Shown piece after piece: positions 46,706 to 57,414 of a stretch of DNA of 64,000 bases (positions are counted from its first letter, which is position 1; each line of letters opens with the position of its first letter). The notes beneath the pieces were generated by a model. It was not told where the DNA came from and searched no databases. It worked only from the letters and a program-made list of their open reading frames with translations. Location: NCBI RefSeq assembly GCF_000585215.1, contig NZ_AONC01000021.1:1-64000 (forward strand), in the 5' to 3' direction. The position numbers were made by a program, and so were the translations under genes. This DNA is from Imhoffiella purpurea. GTDB lineage: Bacteria > Pseudomonadota > Gammaproteobacteria > Chromatiales > Chromatiaceae.

Positions 46706-49700
46706 TCAGCCCGGCAACCGCCGCAGCAGTTCCTCGACGCCCTCGGCCAGGCGCTCGGCCAGTTCGAACGCCTGGGGCGATTGGTCGCGTGCCGCCCGCT
46801 CGGTGGACTCGGCCAGCCGATGCAGCCCCCAGGCCATGAGGTTTCCGCTCATCCCCTTGATGCCGTGGGCCTCGCTGGTCAGTTGCGGCCAATCCCGCTC
46901 GCGTACAGCGGCGCGCAGCCTGACCGGAGACTCGCTCTGGGTGCGGTGCAGGACGCCGGCCAGCTTCGCCACGAATCCGGGCTTGTCGCGATAGCGCTCG
47001 TTCAGCGCATCGAGATCGATCAGCGGCAGATCCTCCGCCACGCCGGACTCATCCGGCGCGGACGGGGACGGCGACGGGGACTCGGGATCGGCCGCACGAT
47101 CCGCACGCACACGACCGAGAGAATTCGCCCCGCCCGGCTCGGAGGATATCGGCAAGGATCTCGCGTAGTCCTGGATGACGGCGACCAGAAGGTCGATATC
47201 CACGGGCTTGGACACATGCTCGACCATTCCCGACTCTAAACAGCGGCGGCGTTCCTCCGGCAATGCATGGGCGGTCAGACCCACCACGGGGAGATCCGGA
47301 TACAGCTCCATGCAACGCCGGGCCGCCCTGTAGCCGTCCATGCGCGGCATCTGGATATCCATCAGCAGGATCTGATAGGCACCGTCGCCGACACGCGCCA
47401 AGTGCTCGAGCAGCGCCGCACCGTCCTCGAGACAGACCAGGCGCGCGCCCTCGGCCTCCAGCAACTGGCCCAGCACCATCCGATTCACCTCGTTGTCCTC
47501 GGCGGCCAGGACGCTGCAGTCCTTCAGACGTTCAACCGGCCGCGGGGCCATGGACATGGAGTCATCCTCCCCGAGCATCAGGGCGATCAGATGGCGCGCG
47601 CGGAAAGGCGCCTCCAGCAGCGAGACCCGACGAGGAAGCGGCTCGGGCAGCACGCCTTCACCGCCCGCTCGATAGACCGCGATCTTGACTCCCGTTTCGA
47701 CCAAGGCGGCGAGCGACTCCGGGGCTGTCAGCCCGGTCAGAATCAGATCCAGTCCGGCCGGATCCGCCCCCTCCCGGAACGTCGCCACATCGAGCCCGCG
47801 CTCCTTCAGGGATCCGGCGATCCGGTCGCTCTCCTCGGGCGGCAACCCCATGAGACCGACGCGTCCGCGAGGCAAGGCATCCGCCTCCAGAGGCTCGATC
47901 AGTGGCAGACGAACCGAGAAGCGGCTGCCCTCGCCCGAGCGGGACGCCACTTCGATGCGGCCGCCCATGAGTTCGACCAGACGCCGACTGATGCTCAGTC
48001 CGAGCCCGGTTCCGCCGAAACGGCGCGTGGTCGAGCCGTCCGCCTGCTGGAAGGGACTGAATAGCCTGGACACTTCCTCCTCGGACAGGCCGATCCCGGT
48101 GTCCGTGATCGCGAAGACGAGGGCGTCGTCGCCATCGCGATCGATCGAGAGCCGCACCGAGCCGCGCTCGGTGAACTTGATGGCGTTGGACAGCAGATTG
48201 ACCAGAACCTGGGACAGACGCAGCGCATCCCCCATACAGGAGCGCGGCAGATCCACCTGTTCCTCGACCGCCAACCCCAGCCCCTTGCCATGGGCCTGGT
48301 CCGCGACCAGGGAGAGCGCCTGGTCGACGACCTGCCCCAGGTCCATCCGCTGACGCTCCAGGACCATCTTGCCGGCCTCGATCTTGGAGAAATCCAGGAT
48401 ACAGTTCACCACCCCGAGCAGATGCTGGCCGGAGCTCAGGATGAGATCGAAGGTTTCCTGGATCTTGCGTCCGGCGCTCTGGCGATGACCGACGCGCGCC
48501 AAGCCCAGCACCCCGTTCAAGGGCGTGCGAATCTCGTGGCTCATGTTGGCCAGGAATTCGCTGCGAACCCGAGCCAGCCGCTCCGCCTCTGCGAGCGCGG
48601 CCTCGCGCGCCCGCTCGGACGCCTTCTGAGCCGTCATGTCGATGAAATTGACGACGACCCCGGTCACCCGGCCATCGCGGACCATGGGGTGAGCCGTATA
48701 GGTGACCGGAACGGCCCTCCCGTCCGCCCTCCAGAAGACCTCGTTGTCGACCCGAATCATGCGGCTTTCGCGGGCCGCAAGTATCGAGGGACATTCCTCG
48801 GCCGGATAGGGCTGGCCATCGGGACGGCTGTGGTGGATCAGGGCATGCATCTCCCGCCCCATGATGGCCTCGGGCTCATAGCCGAGGATACGGCAGGCGC
48901 CCGGATTCACGAACATCGCACGCCCCTGCCGATCCATGCCGAAGATCCCGCCGGCGCTGGAGTCAAGGATGAGGCGCATCTGCGACTCGGCGGCCTGCAG
49001 CTCGGCCGTCCGCGCCACGACCATCTCCTCCAGATGGGTCTGCTGGAGCTCCAGCGCGGCGCGGACCTCGTGGGCCTCGGTGATGTCGTGCAAGCTCACG
49101 ACCACCCCCATCACCGCCCCATCGAGCAGAAACGGTCGGTGCTCGACATCCATCCAACGCAACCGTCCCTCGGGATAGCGATGACAGATCTGAAATCGTT
49201 GCGGCTCGCCCGCCAGGGCGGCCATGAGATGGGGCTCCACCTTGGCCCAGGCCTCGGCGCTCAGCAGATCGCTGACGCGGCGGCCCTGCAGCTGCTCCGG
49301 GGTTCTCCTGTAGAGGCTGGCATAGGCCGGATTCACCACCCGCAGCCGAGTATCGGGATCGATGAAGATGAGCTTCTCGGACGAGGTCTCGACGATCTGC
49401 CGGAAGCGGCTGAGCTCCTGCTCCGCCTGGACGTTCTCGGTCACGTCCTCGGCGAAGATGCCGATCCCGGCGATCTGGCCGTGACGCTCGAACCAGGGCC
49501 GAACCTCCCAGCGCAGCCACAACCGCGACCCGTCGGCACGCTCGAAGGGATCCTCGCGCGCCGAGATCACCTCGCCCGCCAATCCGCGCCGGTAGATCAG
49601 ACGCCAGCGCTCGGGGAGATCCGGAAAGACCTCGTAGTGGCTGCGTCCGATCAGCGTCTCTCCGACCAGACCGAAATCCTTGAGCCAGCGATCGCTGACC

Positions 49701-50878
49701 GCCAGATAGCGCATCTCGAGGTCGAAGATGGCGAGCGCCGCAGGTGCGTGCTCGATGAACATCCGCAGCCGAGTCTCGCGCTCGCGCAGCCGATTTCGCG
49801 CCGTCCAGCGGGATTGGACCAGCACGCTCAAGATCAGACTGAGCGCCAGGCCGAAGATCAGGATCGGTACCGGCGAACCGGTACCGCGAAAGTAGCCGGG
49901 GGCGGGCGTCGCGATCACCTCGAGCGAGCGTCCGGCCACATGCAGCCTAGCGCTCACCTCCAAATCCGCACCGCCGACCTGCCGATCGAGCGCATTCGCT
50001 CCCCCGCCCGCCCGATGGACGTATATGAGCGCCGGTTCGCGGCCAGGCACTCGATGGTAGAGCCTCAGATCGAGATCCTGGGGATACGATCTGGCCATCA
50101 CCGACTCGACAAAGCGTCCGATCCGCACCATTCCGACCGCGAACCCCAGGAGCTCGGACCTGGGGGGCCCCCACCGCGAATCCGAGCTCACCATCCGGTA
50201 CTGAGGCACCAGGATCTCCAGACCCCGAGGGCCTTCGGGATCCTGGGGCAGCGGCAAGGGCGCCGTCGCGACCGGCCGGCCGGTCCGGATGGCGGTCAGG
50301 AAATCCGGGCCTCGTGCGGCGTCGCCAAGTGGATCGAACCCGATCAGTGACGCCTTGCCGCGCCTGGGCTCGATGCGCAGTATCGGGAAATACAGGTCCC
50401 GCGTCCCAGCGGGGCGAAGATGACCATCCACCAGATCCCTGATGGCGAAATCCTCCAGCCCAGCCGACCGCGCCTCACGCTCGAACGCAGCCCGCTCGGC
50501 GCCCTCGACCCGGGGCAGCCACTCGATCGCATCGAGCTCCGGATCCCGCTCGAGCGAGAAGCGCGCGAAGAGTGCGAATTCGTCCGCCGAGACGGATTCG
50601 GAGGCGGCGAAGAAACGTCCCAGCGATTCGATCAGGACGAGGATCCGCTCCAGCTTGGATTGGATGGCATCGATGTGGATATAGGCATCGCGCTCGAAAT
50701 CGATCTCGCGCAACCGCAGATCCCATGCGCTGGCCGCGCGATAGGCCGCCAGACTCATCACCAGCCCAAGGAGCACCACCGTCAAGGCCGGCAGCCGCCG
50801 CCCGATCGAGGCCATGGGCGCAGACCACCGGGGAACCGTCTCGGAACCTGGACGCGCTGGCGGACGTCCGATCGTCAT
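46706..50878 (-). CDS. Hybrid histidine kinase CHASE-PAS(x3)-HisKA-HATPase-REC-HPt
   Basis: A 1390-residue membrane sensor. Membrane helix about 24-50, periplasmic CHASE domain 65-270 (DELDAIEWLPRV-type region), second helix about 330-356, three PAS domains (363-480, 490-610, 630-755), HisKA 772-840 (NMSHEIRTPLNG), HATPase 880-1000 (NAIKFTERGS, DTGIGL, GGTGLGLS), a degenerate receiver-like stretch 1005-1095 without a phospho-Asp motif, a full receiver 1110-1230 (ILLMDIQMPRMDG) and an HPt domain 1295-1385 (EAHGIKGMSGN). It could run a complete phosphorelay. The second ATG at 50878 has AAGGA at better spacing than 50884. No response regulator is adjacent. Confidence 0.92.
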   Translation of the reverse strand: MTIGRPPARPGSETVPRWSAPMASIGRRLPALTVVLLGLVMSLAAYRAASAWDLRLREIDFERDAYIHIDAIQSKLERILVLIESLGRFFAASESVSADEFALFARFSLERDPELDAIEWLPRVEGAERAAFEREARSAGLEDFAIRDLVDGHLRPAGTRDLYFPILRIEPRRGKASLIGFDPLGDAARGPDFLTAIRTGRPVATAPLPLPQDPEGPRGLEILVPQYRMVSSDSRWGPPRSELLGFAVGMVRIGRFVESVMARSYPQDLDLRLYHRVPGREPALIYVHRAGGGANALDRQVGGADLEVSARLHVAGRSLEVIATPAPGYFRGTGSPVPILIFGLALSLILSVLVQSRWTARNRLRERETRLRMFIEHAPAALAIFDLEMRYLAVSDRWLKDFGLVGETLIGRSHYEVFPDLPERWRLIYRRGLAGEVISAREDPFERADGSRLWLRWEVRPWFERHGQIAGIGIFAEDVTENVQAEQELSRFRQIVETSSEKLIFIDPDTRLRVVNPAYASLYRRTPEQLQGRRVSDLLSAEAWAKVEPHLMAALAGEPQRFQICHRYPEGRLRWMDVEHRPFLLDGAVMGVVVSLHDITEAHEVRAALELQQTHLEEMVVARTAELQAAESQMRLILDSSAGGIFGMDRQGRAMFVNPGACRILGYEPEAIMGREMHALIHHSRPDGQPYPAEECPSILAARESRMIRVDNEVFWRADGRAVPVTYTAHPMVRDGRVTGVVVNFIDMTAQKASERAREAALAEAERLARVRSEFLANMSHEIRTPLNGVLGLARVGHRQSAGRKIQETFDLILSSGQHLLGVVNCILDFSKIEAGKMVLERQRMDLGQVVDQALSLVADQAHGKGLGLAVEEQVDLPRSCMGDALRLSQVLVNLLSNAIKFTERGSVRLSIDRDGDDALVFAITDTGIGLSEEEVSRLFSPFQQADGSTTRRFGGTGLGLSISRRLVELMGGRIEVASRSGEGSRFSVRLPLIEPLEADALPRGRVGLMGLPPEESDRIAGSLKERGLDVATFREGADPAGLDLILTGLTAPESLAALVETGVKIAVYRAGGEGVLPEPLPRRVSLLEAPFRARHLIALMLGEDDSMSMAPRPVERLKDCSVLAAEDNEVNRMVLGQLLEAEGARLVCLEDGAALLEHLARVGDGAYQILLMDIQMPRMDGYRAARRCMELYPDLPVVGLTAHALPEERRRCLESGMVEHVSKPVDIDLLVAVIQDYARSLPISSEPGGANSLGRVRADRAADPESPSPSPSAPDESGVAEDLPLIDLDALNERYRDKPGFVAKLAGVLHRTQSESPVRLRAAVRERDWPQLTSEAHGIKGMSGNLMAWGLHRLAESTERAARDQSPQAFELAERLAEGVEELLRRLPG

Positions 50879-51022
50879 AGACATTCCTTCGCTACCCTTG
50901 AATCACGGCCGGTCATGCCGGTTCCCATGCGCCCCGTCCACCGGCGTAACGGGAGACCCGACGCCTCGTGGATGAAGCGAGTCGCGCACCCCGGGAACGG
51001 GTTCCTGATACATTAACATTCT

Positions 51023-52720
51023 ATGGAACTCAGCAGCTTCGTCTTCTCGGCCATCGTCCTGCTCACAGCGGCGGCGGTTTCGGTCGCGCTCTTCAAGCAC
51101 CTGGGGCTGGGCTCGATCCTGGGGCTCCTGGTAGCCGGTATCGTGGTGGGTCCGCATTCGCCCGGCCCCTATGTCACCGAACATGTGGACGACGTCCGCA
51201 ACTTCACCGAACTCGGCGTGGTGCTGCTGCTCTTCATGATCGGGCTCGAGATGCAGCCCAAGCGTCTCTGGGCGCTGCGCCGCGAGGTCTTCGGGCTGGG
51301 GACCATCCAGATCCTGATCAGCGGTCTGGCCATCTCGGCCTACATCTCGCTCTACGAGACCTCCTGGCAGGCCACGCTCATCATCGGGATGACGCTGGCG
51401 CTGTCCTCGACGGCACTGGTGATGCAGCTGCTGCACGAACGCGGGGATCTGGCGACCCGTCACGGCAACGCCGCCTTCGCCGTGCTGCTGATGCAGGATC
51501 TGGCCGTGGTGCCCATGCTCGCCATCGTGCCCCTGCTCTCGGACCTGGGCACGGCAGCCACGCCCTCGATCGGACGCCAGTCCCTGATACTGCTCGGCAT
51601 GCTCGGCATGCTCGTCCTGCTCGGTCGCTACCTGGTACCCTTCGCGCTCGAGCGTCTCCTGCGTCAGAACAACCGCGAGGCCTTCGCCCTGGTCGTGATG
51701 CTGGCGGTCCTGCTGGCCGCCTGGGCCATGCACGAGGCCGGGCTCTCGATGGCGCTCGGGGCCTTCCTGATGGGCATGCTGCTCTCGACCTCGCGCTTCA
51801 ACTTCCAGATCCAGGCCTATATCGAGCCCTTCAAGGGGCTCTTGATGAGCCTCTTCTTCGTCGCGGTCGGCATGTCGATCGACCTGCCGGCCATCGCCTC
51901 CGAGCCCTGGCTGCTGGCCCAGCACGTGCTGGTGATCCTGGCGCTCAAGCTCGCCGTGCTCTTCCTCATCGCACTGGCCTTCGGCCTGCCGCGCGGGGTG
52001 GCGACCCGGATGGCCTTCCTGCTCGCCCAGAACGGCGAATTCGGCTTCGTGCTCTTCGGCTTCGCCAAGGCGCTCGGCGTGATCGATGCGCACACCTTCG
52101 CGATCGCCGTCAGCGTCATCTCTGTGAGCATGCTGATGACCCCAATGCTGGTGCGGCTGGGAGACGCCTTGGCCCGCCGCGCCGAGCGGCGCAAGAACGA
52201 TACGCCCGAGTTCGATTTCGAGGCCACCGGCATCCAGCCCCAGGGGCGCGTCGTCATCGGCGGCTACGGCCGGGTCGGGCACACCATCGCAACCCTCCTC
52301 GAGGTCAACCAGATCCCCTTCATCGCCTTCGACAGCAACCCGACCAACGTCGACCGCGGCGTGCGCGACGGCCGCGCCGTCTTCTACGGCGACATCGGCG
52401 ACCTGGAGCTCCTCACCGCGGCCCAGGTCGGCAATGCCGCGCTGGTGATCCTCACCATCGACCACGGCCCCACTGCGCTGAGGGCGGTCTCGCACATCCG
52501 CACCGCCTACCCACACGTCCCGGTGATCGCGCGAGCCCGCGACCTGGAGGCCTGCGGCAGCCTGATCCGCGCTGGCGCCTCGCGCGCCTATCCCGAGGCG
52601 ATCGAGAGCAGCCTGCGTCTCGGCGCCGAGGCGCTGCAGATGCTCGGCGTACCGACCGGCGACGTGGACTCGCTGCTCCAGGGCGTGCGCAGCCAGGGCT
52701 ATGTCCAGGTCGCCGAGTGA
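51023..52720 (+). CDS. CPA2 family cation:proton antiporter with TrkA-N domain
   Basis: A 565-residue membrane protein. About twelve helices span residues 5-380, with GLGSILGLLVAGIVVGPHSPG and FTELGVVLLLFMIGLEMQPKRLW typical of KefB/KefC-like antiporters. A cytosolic RCK/TrkA-N domain follows at about 405-530 with VVIGGYGRVGHTIATLL (GxGxxG nucleotide site) and VDRGVRDGRAVFYGDIGD. It exchanges K+ or Na+ for protons under nucleotide control. The Kef glutathione-adduct site cannot be confirmed. It starts 144 bases from the divergent kinase gene. Confidence 0.9.
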   Translation: MELSSFVFSAIVLLTAAAVSVALFKHLGLGSILGLLVAGIVVGPHSPGPYVTEHVDDVRNFTELGVVLLLFMIGLEMQPKRLWALRREVFGLGTIQILISGLAISAYISLYETSWQATLIIGMTLALSSTALVMQLLHERGDLATRHGNAAFAVLLMQDLAVVPMLAIVPLLSDLGTAATPSIGRQSLILLGMLGMLVLLGRYLVPFALERLLRQNNREAFALVVMLAVLLAAWAMHEAGLSMALGAFLMGMLLSTSRFNFQIQAYIEPFKGLLMSLFFVAVGMSIDLPAIASEPWLLAQHVLVILALKLAVLFLIALAFGLPRGVATRMAFLLAQNGEFGFVLFGFAKALGVIDAHTFAIAVSVISVSMLMTPMLVRLGDALARRAERRKNDTPEFDFEATGIQPQGRVVIGGYGRVGHTIATLLEVNQIPFIAFDSNPTNVDRGVRDGRAVFYGDIGDLELLTAAQVGNAALVILTIDHGPTALRAVSHIRTAYPHVPVIARARDLEACGSLIRAGASRAYPEAIESSLRLGAEALQMLGVPTGDVDSLLQGVRSQGYVQVAE

Positions 52721-52837
52721 GCCTGCGGACAGCCCGATATCCCAGTGTCCGGGTCGGATCTGGTTGCCGTCACCCGGCAAACTCAGTAGGCTTCTCAGCT
52801 GCCTAAGAAAATCGATATATCGGGGGACCCGCTCCAG

Positions 52838-53503
52838 ATGGAAGAGAGTACCGAGCTCGCTCGCTTCAATATGATCCACCAGCAGATCCGCCCCTGGGGT
52901 GTCCTGGACGAGCGCGTACTGGAAACGATGGCCGAGATCCCGCGCGAGTCGTTCGTTCCGGACGCCTATCGCGGCTTGGCCTATGCCGACATCGAGGTTC
53001 CGATCGGCATCGACAATTGCATGCTCGCGCCCAAGGTCGTCGGGCGCCTGCTGCAGGCGCTCGCGGTGAAACCGGGCGACAAGACCCTGGAGATCGGCAC
53101 CGGCAGCGGCTATCTCAGCGCCTGTCTGAGCCGGCTGGGGGCGCGGGTCGTCAGTCTCGAGATCGACCCCGTCCTGGCCAATGCGGCACGCGCACGGCTC
53201 GAGCGCCTGGAGTTCGCCCGCATCGAGGTCAGGGAGGCCGACGGCCTGGCCGGCCCGGTCCAGGGCGGCCCCTTCGAGGCCATCGCGGTGACCGGTTCCA
53301 TGCCCACGGACGCGGCGCTCGGCATGCTGCGGGACCAGCTCGCGGTCGGCGGCCGGCTATTCTGCGTGATCGGAGAGGAGCCGGCCATGCGGGCCATCCT
53401 CGTCACCCGGACCTCCCAGACCGGCTTCCGGCAACAGGCTCTGTTCGAGACCAGCCTCCCCTCACTGCTCAACGTCGTCGAGCCCGCCGGGTTCGAATTC
53501 TGA
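52838..53503 (+). CDS. Protein-L-isoaspartate O-methyltransferase family protein
   Basis: A 221-residue SAM methyltransferase of the Pcm family. MIHQQIRPWGVLDERVLETM and IPRESFVPDAYRGLAYAD are the N-terminal Pcm signature, followed by SAM motif I LEIGTGSGYLSACLSRLGA and the EIDPVLA acidic loop. The Pcm substrate motif is altered (PIGIDNCMLAPKV in place of the usual GQTISQP), so this is probably the divergent paralogue found in many gammaproteobacteria rather than true Pcm. A strong hairpin follows 3 bases after the stop. Confidence 0.82.
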   Translation: MEESTELARFNMIHQQIRPWGVLDERVLETMAEIPRESFVPDAYRGLAYADIEVPIGIDNCMLAPKVVGRLLQALAVKPGDKTLEIGTGSGYLSACLSRLGARVVSLEIDPVLANAARARLERLEFARIEVREADGLAGPVQGGPFEAIAVTGSMPTDAALGMLRDQLAVGGRLFCVIGEEPAMRAILVTRTSQTGFRQQALFETSLPSLLNVVEPAGFEF

Positions 53504-53506
53504 TCC

Positions 53507-53549
53507 AATCCCGAATGCGGCTCGACTTGCGCGAGCCGCATTCGGGATT
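53507..53549 (+). terminator. Perfect 18-bp hairpin after the methyltransferase gene
   Basis: AATCCCGAATGCGGCTCG and its exact complement around a 7-base loop, 3 bases past the stop. There is no T tract, but the stem is long and perfect; it is likely a terminator or 3'-end stabiliser. Confidence 0.65.
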
Positions 53550-53661
53550 CCCTCGACTATTGTTCATTCCAATTCTTGATCTTTGCCAGCTTAATAGCGC
53601 ACACTCCTTCGACCGCCCATAAGCGGGTCAATAAATACTAATTCGTCGGAGGACATACGCC

Positions 53662-54240
53662 ATGAGCATCCATCAGGCCCAGATGCCGCTGTGCCAGCGG
53701 GCATCCTCGCAATTGCTCATCATCGACGCCCAAGAACGTCTCGCCGCCGCCATGCCCGCGGACGAGCTCGATGCGGTGGTCGAAAACATCAACCGCCTGG
53801 TGACCGCCGCCAAGATCCTCGGGATCCCGGTCATCGCGACCCAGCACTATTCCAAGGGGCTCGGCCCGATCATCGAGGACATCCGCGGCAACATGCCCGA
53901 CACGGCGGACCCGACCGAGAAGACCGCCTTTTCCTGCTGCACCGCCCCGGGCTTCGAGCGCAACATCTCATCACATCCCGAGCGCCGCCAGCTGATCGTG
54001 GTGGGCATGGAGGCGCATATCTGCATCGTGCAGACCGTTTCGGGTCTGCAGCGCTGGGGCTATCAGGTCTTCGTGCCCGCCGACGGCATCATCTCGCGCA
54101 AGCCGGCCTACAAGGAGAACGTGCTCGAGCGCATGCGTCACTGTGGCATCCAGGTGGTCTGCACCGAGTCGGTCGGCTTCGAATGGATCGGCGACTCGAC
54201 CGCCGCCGAATTCCGCGACGTCTGGTCGTTGTTCAAGTAA
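53662..54240 (+). CDS. Isochorismatase-family cysteine hydrolase
   Basis: A 192-residue alpha/beta hydrolase of the YcaC-like group. The catalytic triad is visible: Asp in LLIIDAQERLA, Lys in EKTAFSC and Cys in GMEAHICIVQTV, with the preceding cis-peptide loop (VVGMEAH). Substrates in the group include isochorismate, nicotinamide and small amides; none can be assigned. GGAGG lies before the ATG at 53662. It stands alone, convergent with waaA. Confidence 0.87.
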   Translation: MSIHQAQMPLCQRASSQLLIIDAQERLAAAMPADELDAVVENINRLVTAAKILGIPVIATQHYSKGLGPIIEDIRGNMPDTADPTEKTAFSCCTAPGFERNISSHPERRQLIVVGMEAHICIVQTVSGLQRWGYQVFVPADGIISRKPAYKENVLERMRHCGIQVVCTESVGFEWIGDSTAAEFRDVWSLFK

Positions 54241-54292
54241 AAGAGCTTCCGGCCGGCCGCCAGCGACCGGCTTCCAGCGGCGGATACCCCAT

Positions 54293-55615
54293 TCAGCTGG
54301 CAGCTGGAGGCTGGAGGCCGACCGCTTCCTCGATCACCTCCAGGAGACGATCCAGGGCGCCCCGATTGCGCTCGACCACGGCCAGGCCCCGCGCGCCCAC
54401 CTCGGCGCGCAGGGCCGCGTCGGCGAGCCATGTCCGCAGACGCTCGGCGAGCGCCTCGGCATCGGGAACCCGCTCCGCTCCGCCCGCCTCCAGCATCATC
54501 TCGGTGATGGCGGCGAAATTGAAGGTATGTGGCCCGACCAGGACCGGGACGCCGGATGCGGCGGCCTCCAGCAGATTGTGCCCCCCGATCGGCACCAGAC
54601 TGCCGCCGATGAAGGCCACGTCACCGGCGGCCAGCAAGGCCGGCAGCTCGCCCATGGTGTCGCCGAGAAAGACGGCCGTCTCCTCGCCGCAGACCTCCTG
54701 ACGGCTGCGGCGAGCCAGCGCGAGCCCGTGCCGCGCGACCAGAGCGGCGACCCGGTCGAAGCGCTCCGGATGGCGCGGCACCAGGATCAGCAGGGCGCGC
54801 GGAATCCGCGCCAGGAGACGGCGATGCGCCTGGAGCAGCATGGACTCCTCGCCTTCGTGGGTGCTGGCCGCCACCCAGACCGGACGCTGTCCCCACAGCC
54901 GCCGCAGGGCCTCGGCGCAGTCGCGCTGACTGGCCGGCTGGCGCAGATCGAACTTGATGCTGCCGGTGACCCGCACCCGCTCGGGCGCGGCCCCCAGTGC
55001 CATGAATCGCTCCGCGTCGCCCCGGCTCTGGACCGCGATCCGGCTGAAACGCTCCAGGGTCTCGCGGCTCAGCTCCGCCACCCGGGCATAGCCATGCGCC
55101 GAGCGCTCGGACAGACGCGCGTTGGCCAGCACCACCGGGATCGCGCGCTGCTCGCAGGCCGCGAGCAGGTTGGGCCAGATCTCGGTCTCCATCACGATCG
55201 TCAGGCCGGGCCGGACCTGATCGAGAAAACGTCCGACGACGCCGGGCAGGTCATAGGGCGTATAGCGATGGGCCACACCCTCGCCGAACAGCTCGCCGAG
55301 CCGCTCGGCGCCCGTGGGCGTGGTGGTGGTGACCAGGATGCCGCTGTCCGGAAACCGGCTCTGAAGGCGGCGGATCATGGGACCGGCCGCCTGGACCTCT
55401 CCGACAGAGACGGCATGGATCCACACGGACGCCCTCGGTGCCGGCTCGCCCCAGGCCAGACGCTCGCCGACGCGGCGTCGATAGCCGGGCGCCTTGAGTC
55501 CGCGCCAATAGAGCCTCGCCAACGCCAGCGGGAGCGCCAGCCTCAGGATCAGGGTATAGAGCCCGCGCGTCGCCAGCCTCGGCCCGTCGTTGCGGACCAC
55601 GCGCTCCTGCATCAT
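54293..55615 (-). CDS. waaA: 3-deoxy-D-manno-octulosonic acid (Kdo) transferase
   Basis: A 440-residue GT30 enzyme that adds Kdo to lipid A at the inner membrane. An N-terminal membrane segment ([19 protein letters not shown]) is followed by [16 protein letters not shown] (catalytic Glu), [38 protein letters not shown] and the nucleotide-sugar site [20 protein letters not shown]. Its ATG overlaps the stop of the upstream chemoreceptor gene (ATGA type), an unusual partner. hldE, another LPS core gene, lies one gene further upstream. Confidence 0.94.
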   Translation of the reverse strand: MMQERVVRNDGPRLATRGLYTLILRLALPLALARLYWRGLKAPGYRRRVGERLAWGEPAPRASVWIHAVSVGEVQAAGPMIRRLQSRFPDSGILVTTTTPTGAERLGELFGEGVAHRYTPYDLPGVVGRFLDQVRPGLTIVMETEIWPNLLAACEQRAIPVVLANARLSERSAHGYARVAELSRETLERFSRIAVQSRGDAERFMALGAAPERVRVTGSIKFDLRQPASQRDCAEALRRLWGQRPVWVAASTHEGEESMLLQAHRRLLARIPRALLILVPRHPERFDRVAALVARHGLALARRSRQEVCGEETAVFLGDTMGELPALLAAGDVAFIGGSLVPIGGHNLLEAAASGVPVLVGPHTFNFAAITEMMLEAGGAERVPDAEALAERLRTWLADAALRAEVGARGLAVVERNRGALDRLLEVIEEAVGLQPPAAS

Positions 55616-57321
55616 GCGATCAGCCGGTCGAGCAGTGCCTGCAGATGCTGCGACGCGTCCAGCATCTGCCGATTGAGCGCCTCGGCCTGATCTCGATCGG
55701 CCGCATCGTGGGCCTTGACCACCGATTTGCCCAGCTCGTGGACCTGCCGGTGATGGGCGTCGATCTCATTGAACAGCTGGTTGTCGGCGAACCGTGCCTG
55801 CCCCGGCCCCTTGTACCAGAGACCGAAGGTGCAATTCAGATGGTCCGGCAGCGAATCGGCGTCGATGCGCTCGCGCCCCATCTGATGCTGCTTGATGCGG
55901 CGCACGAAGAGCATATGGGCGATCTTGGCCTTGTGGATGACGCTATTCACATTGTCCTCGCAATAGAACCGGCCGAGCGCGCCCTGCAGTTCCTGGAAGA
56001 GGGTCATCAGCTGCCCGGCCGTCGCCTCGGCCTGCTGCGACTGGGCCAGCGAGTCCTGGGTCAGGTCGTTGATCTGCGCGATGTTACGGGCCACCTCGTT
56101 GTTGGTCGCGGCCAGTTCCTCGGCCGCGGTGGCGATCTGGTCGATCTCGGAGCTGACCGCCTGAGCGCCGTCCAGGATGTCCTGCAGAACCAGGCCGGAC
56201 CGGCCCGCCGCCTCGCTGCCACGCTCGGCCTCGCGCAATCCCTGCTGCATGGATTCGACCGCCGCCCCGGTCTCGGCCTGGATCGCCTGGATCATCCCGC
56301 CGACCTCCTGGGTCGCCTGATTGGTGCGGTTGGCCAGGGCTCGCACCTCATCGGCCACCACGGCGAATCCGCGTCCAACCTCGCCGGCGCGCGCGGCCTC
56401 GATCGCCGCGTTCAGGGCCAGCAGATTGGTCTGATCGGCGATCTCCTTGATGGTGCCGACGATGGTGCCGATCTCGTGCGACCGTACCCCGAGCGCCTCG
56501 ACCGCCTCGGCCGAGCCTCGCACCCGCTCGGCGATGGCCTTCATGGTATCGACCGTCTCCCGCACCACCTCGGCCCCCTCGGAGGCGGTCCGGCTCGCCT
56601 GGCGGGAGCGCTCCGCCGCATTGGTGCAGCTCTGGGCGATGCTGTCGGTGGTGACCGTCATCTCCTCGGTCGCGGCCGCCATGCCGGTCATGCGGTCGGC
56701 CGATTCCTGCACCCGTACCAGCGCCTGGTGCGCCTCCATCTCCAAGTGGAAGACGGAGTCCACCGCCACCGTGCTCTGGCCGTGGACATCGCCCAACATC
56801 TCGCGAAGCCGGGCGTGGAAGGAGGCCAGCGCCTGGGCCACACCGCCCAGCGCGAGCCGATCGTTCATGGCATCCGACCGATCCCAGTCGAGCTGGCCAT
56901 TGGCCAGCCTGGCGAGCAGGCTCTCCAAGGCCGATAGCGGACGAGTGATGGAGCGGGCGACAGCGGACGTGATCAGGGCGAAAAGGACCAGGAACAGCGG
57001 AATGAAGACATGCACCCCTGACTTCAGACGGGCGAATCCCGCATCCACGGCATCCTCCGCCACGCTCCGAGCGTCGGCGGCAAGCCCCGATAGACGGGCG
57101 ACCCGATCGCGCGTCACCGTCCCGCCGCGATCGAGCTCGGCCAGCAGGTCGGCGGCCTGCCGGTCGAGCTCCGACATGCGCTCGACCGTCTCGATGGTCG
57201 AGCGCTCGAGCCCGTTCAGCGAAACCAGAAAAGCTGCATACCCACCGAGGAGAACGACGAGAACGAAGGCCAGGATCAGAGAGAACCGATGGGATACCTT
57301 CAGGCCGAGGAAAGGGTTCAT
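55612..57321 (-). CDS. Methyl-accepting chemotaxis protein with C-terminal CZB domain
   Basis: A 569-residue chemoreceptor. Two membrane helices (about 12-35 and 107-127) flank a short helical periplasmic part of about 70 residues, too small for a typical Cache or 4HB domain. A HAMP-like stretch and the signalling domain follow with the hairpin tip [42 protein letters not shown] zinc-binding module ends the protein (about 460-565: [41 protein letters not shown]). The start is MNPFLGLKV at 57321. It lies between hldE and waaA and overlaps waaA by 4 bases. Confidence 0.92.
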   Translation of the reverse strand: MNPFLGLKVSHRFSLILAFVLVVLLGGYAAFLVSLNGLERSTIETVERMSELDRQAADLLAELDRGGTVTRDRVARLSGLAADARSVAEDAVDAGFARLKSGVHVFIPLFLVLFALITSAVARSITRPLSALESLLARLANGQLDWDRSDAMNDRLALGGVAQALASFHARLREMLGDVHGQSTVAVDSVFHLEMEAHQALVRVQESADRMTGMAAATEEMTVTTDSIAQSCTNAAERSRQASRTASEGAEVVRETVDTMKAIAERVRGSAEAVEALGVRSHEIGTIVGTIKEIADQTNLLALNAAIEAARAGEVGRGFAVVADEVRALANRTNQATQEVGGMIQAIQAETGAAVESMQQGLREAERGSEAAGRSGLVLQDILDGAQAVSSEIDQIATAAEELAATNNEVARNIAQINDLTQDSLAQSQQAEATAGQLMTLFQELQGALGRFYCEDNVNSVIHKAKIAHMLFVRRIKQHQMGRERIDADSLPDHLNCTFGLWYKGPGQARFADNQLFNEIDAHHRQVHELGKSVVKAHDAADRDQAEALNRQMLDASQHLQALLDRLIA

Positions 57322-57414
57322 GAGGCTTGCCTGCCGCAATAGACGCTAGTGTAGACAGAGTACGGGCAAAATATGACGCGGGGCCGTCCTACGCGGCGCG
57401 GCCGGGCTCTCGGA

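Noticed and set aside
48290-50350. A 686-codon open frame opposite the hybrid kinase
   Set aside because: Antisense shadow produced by high GC in third positions.
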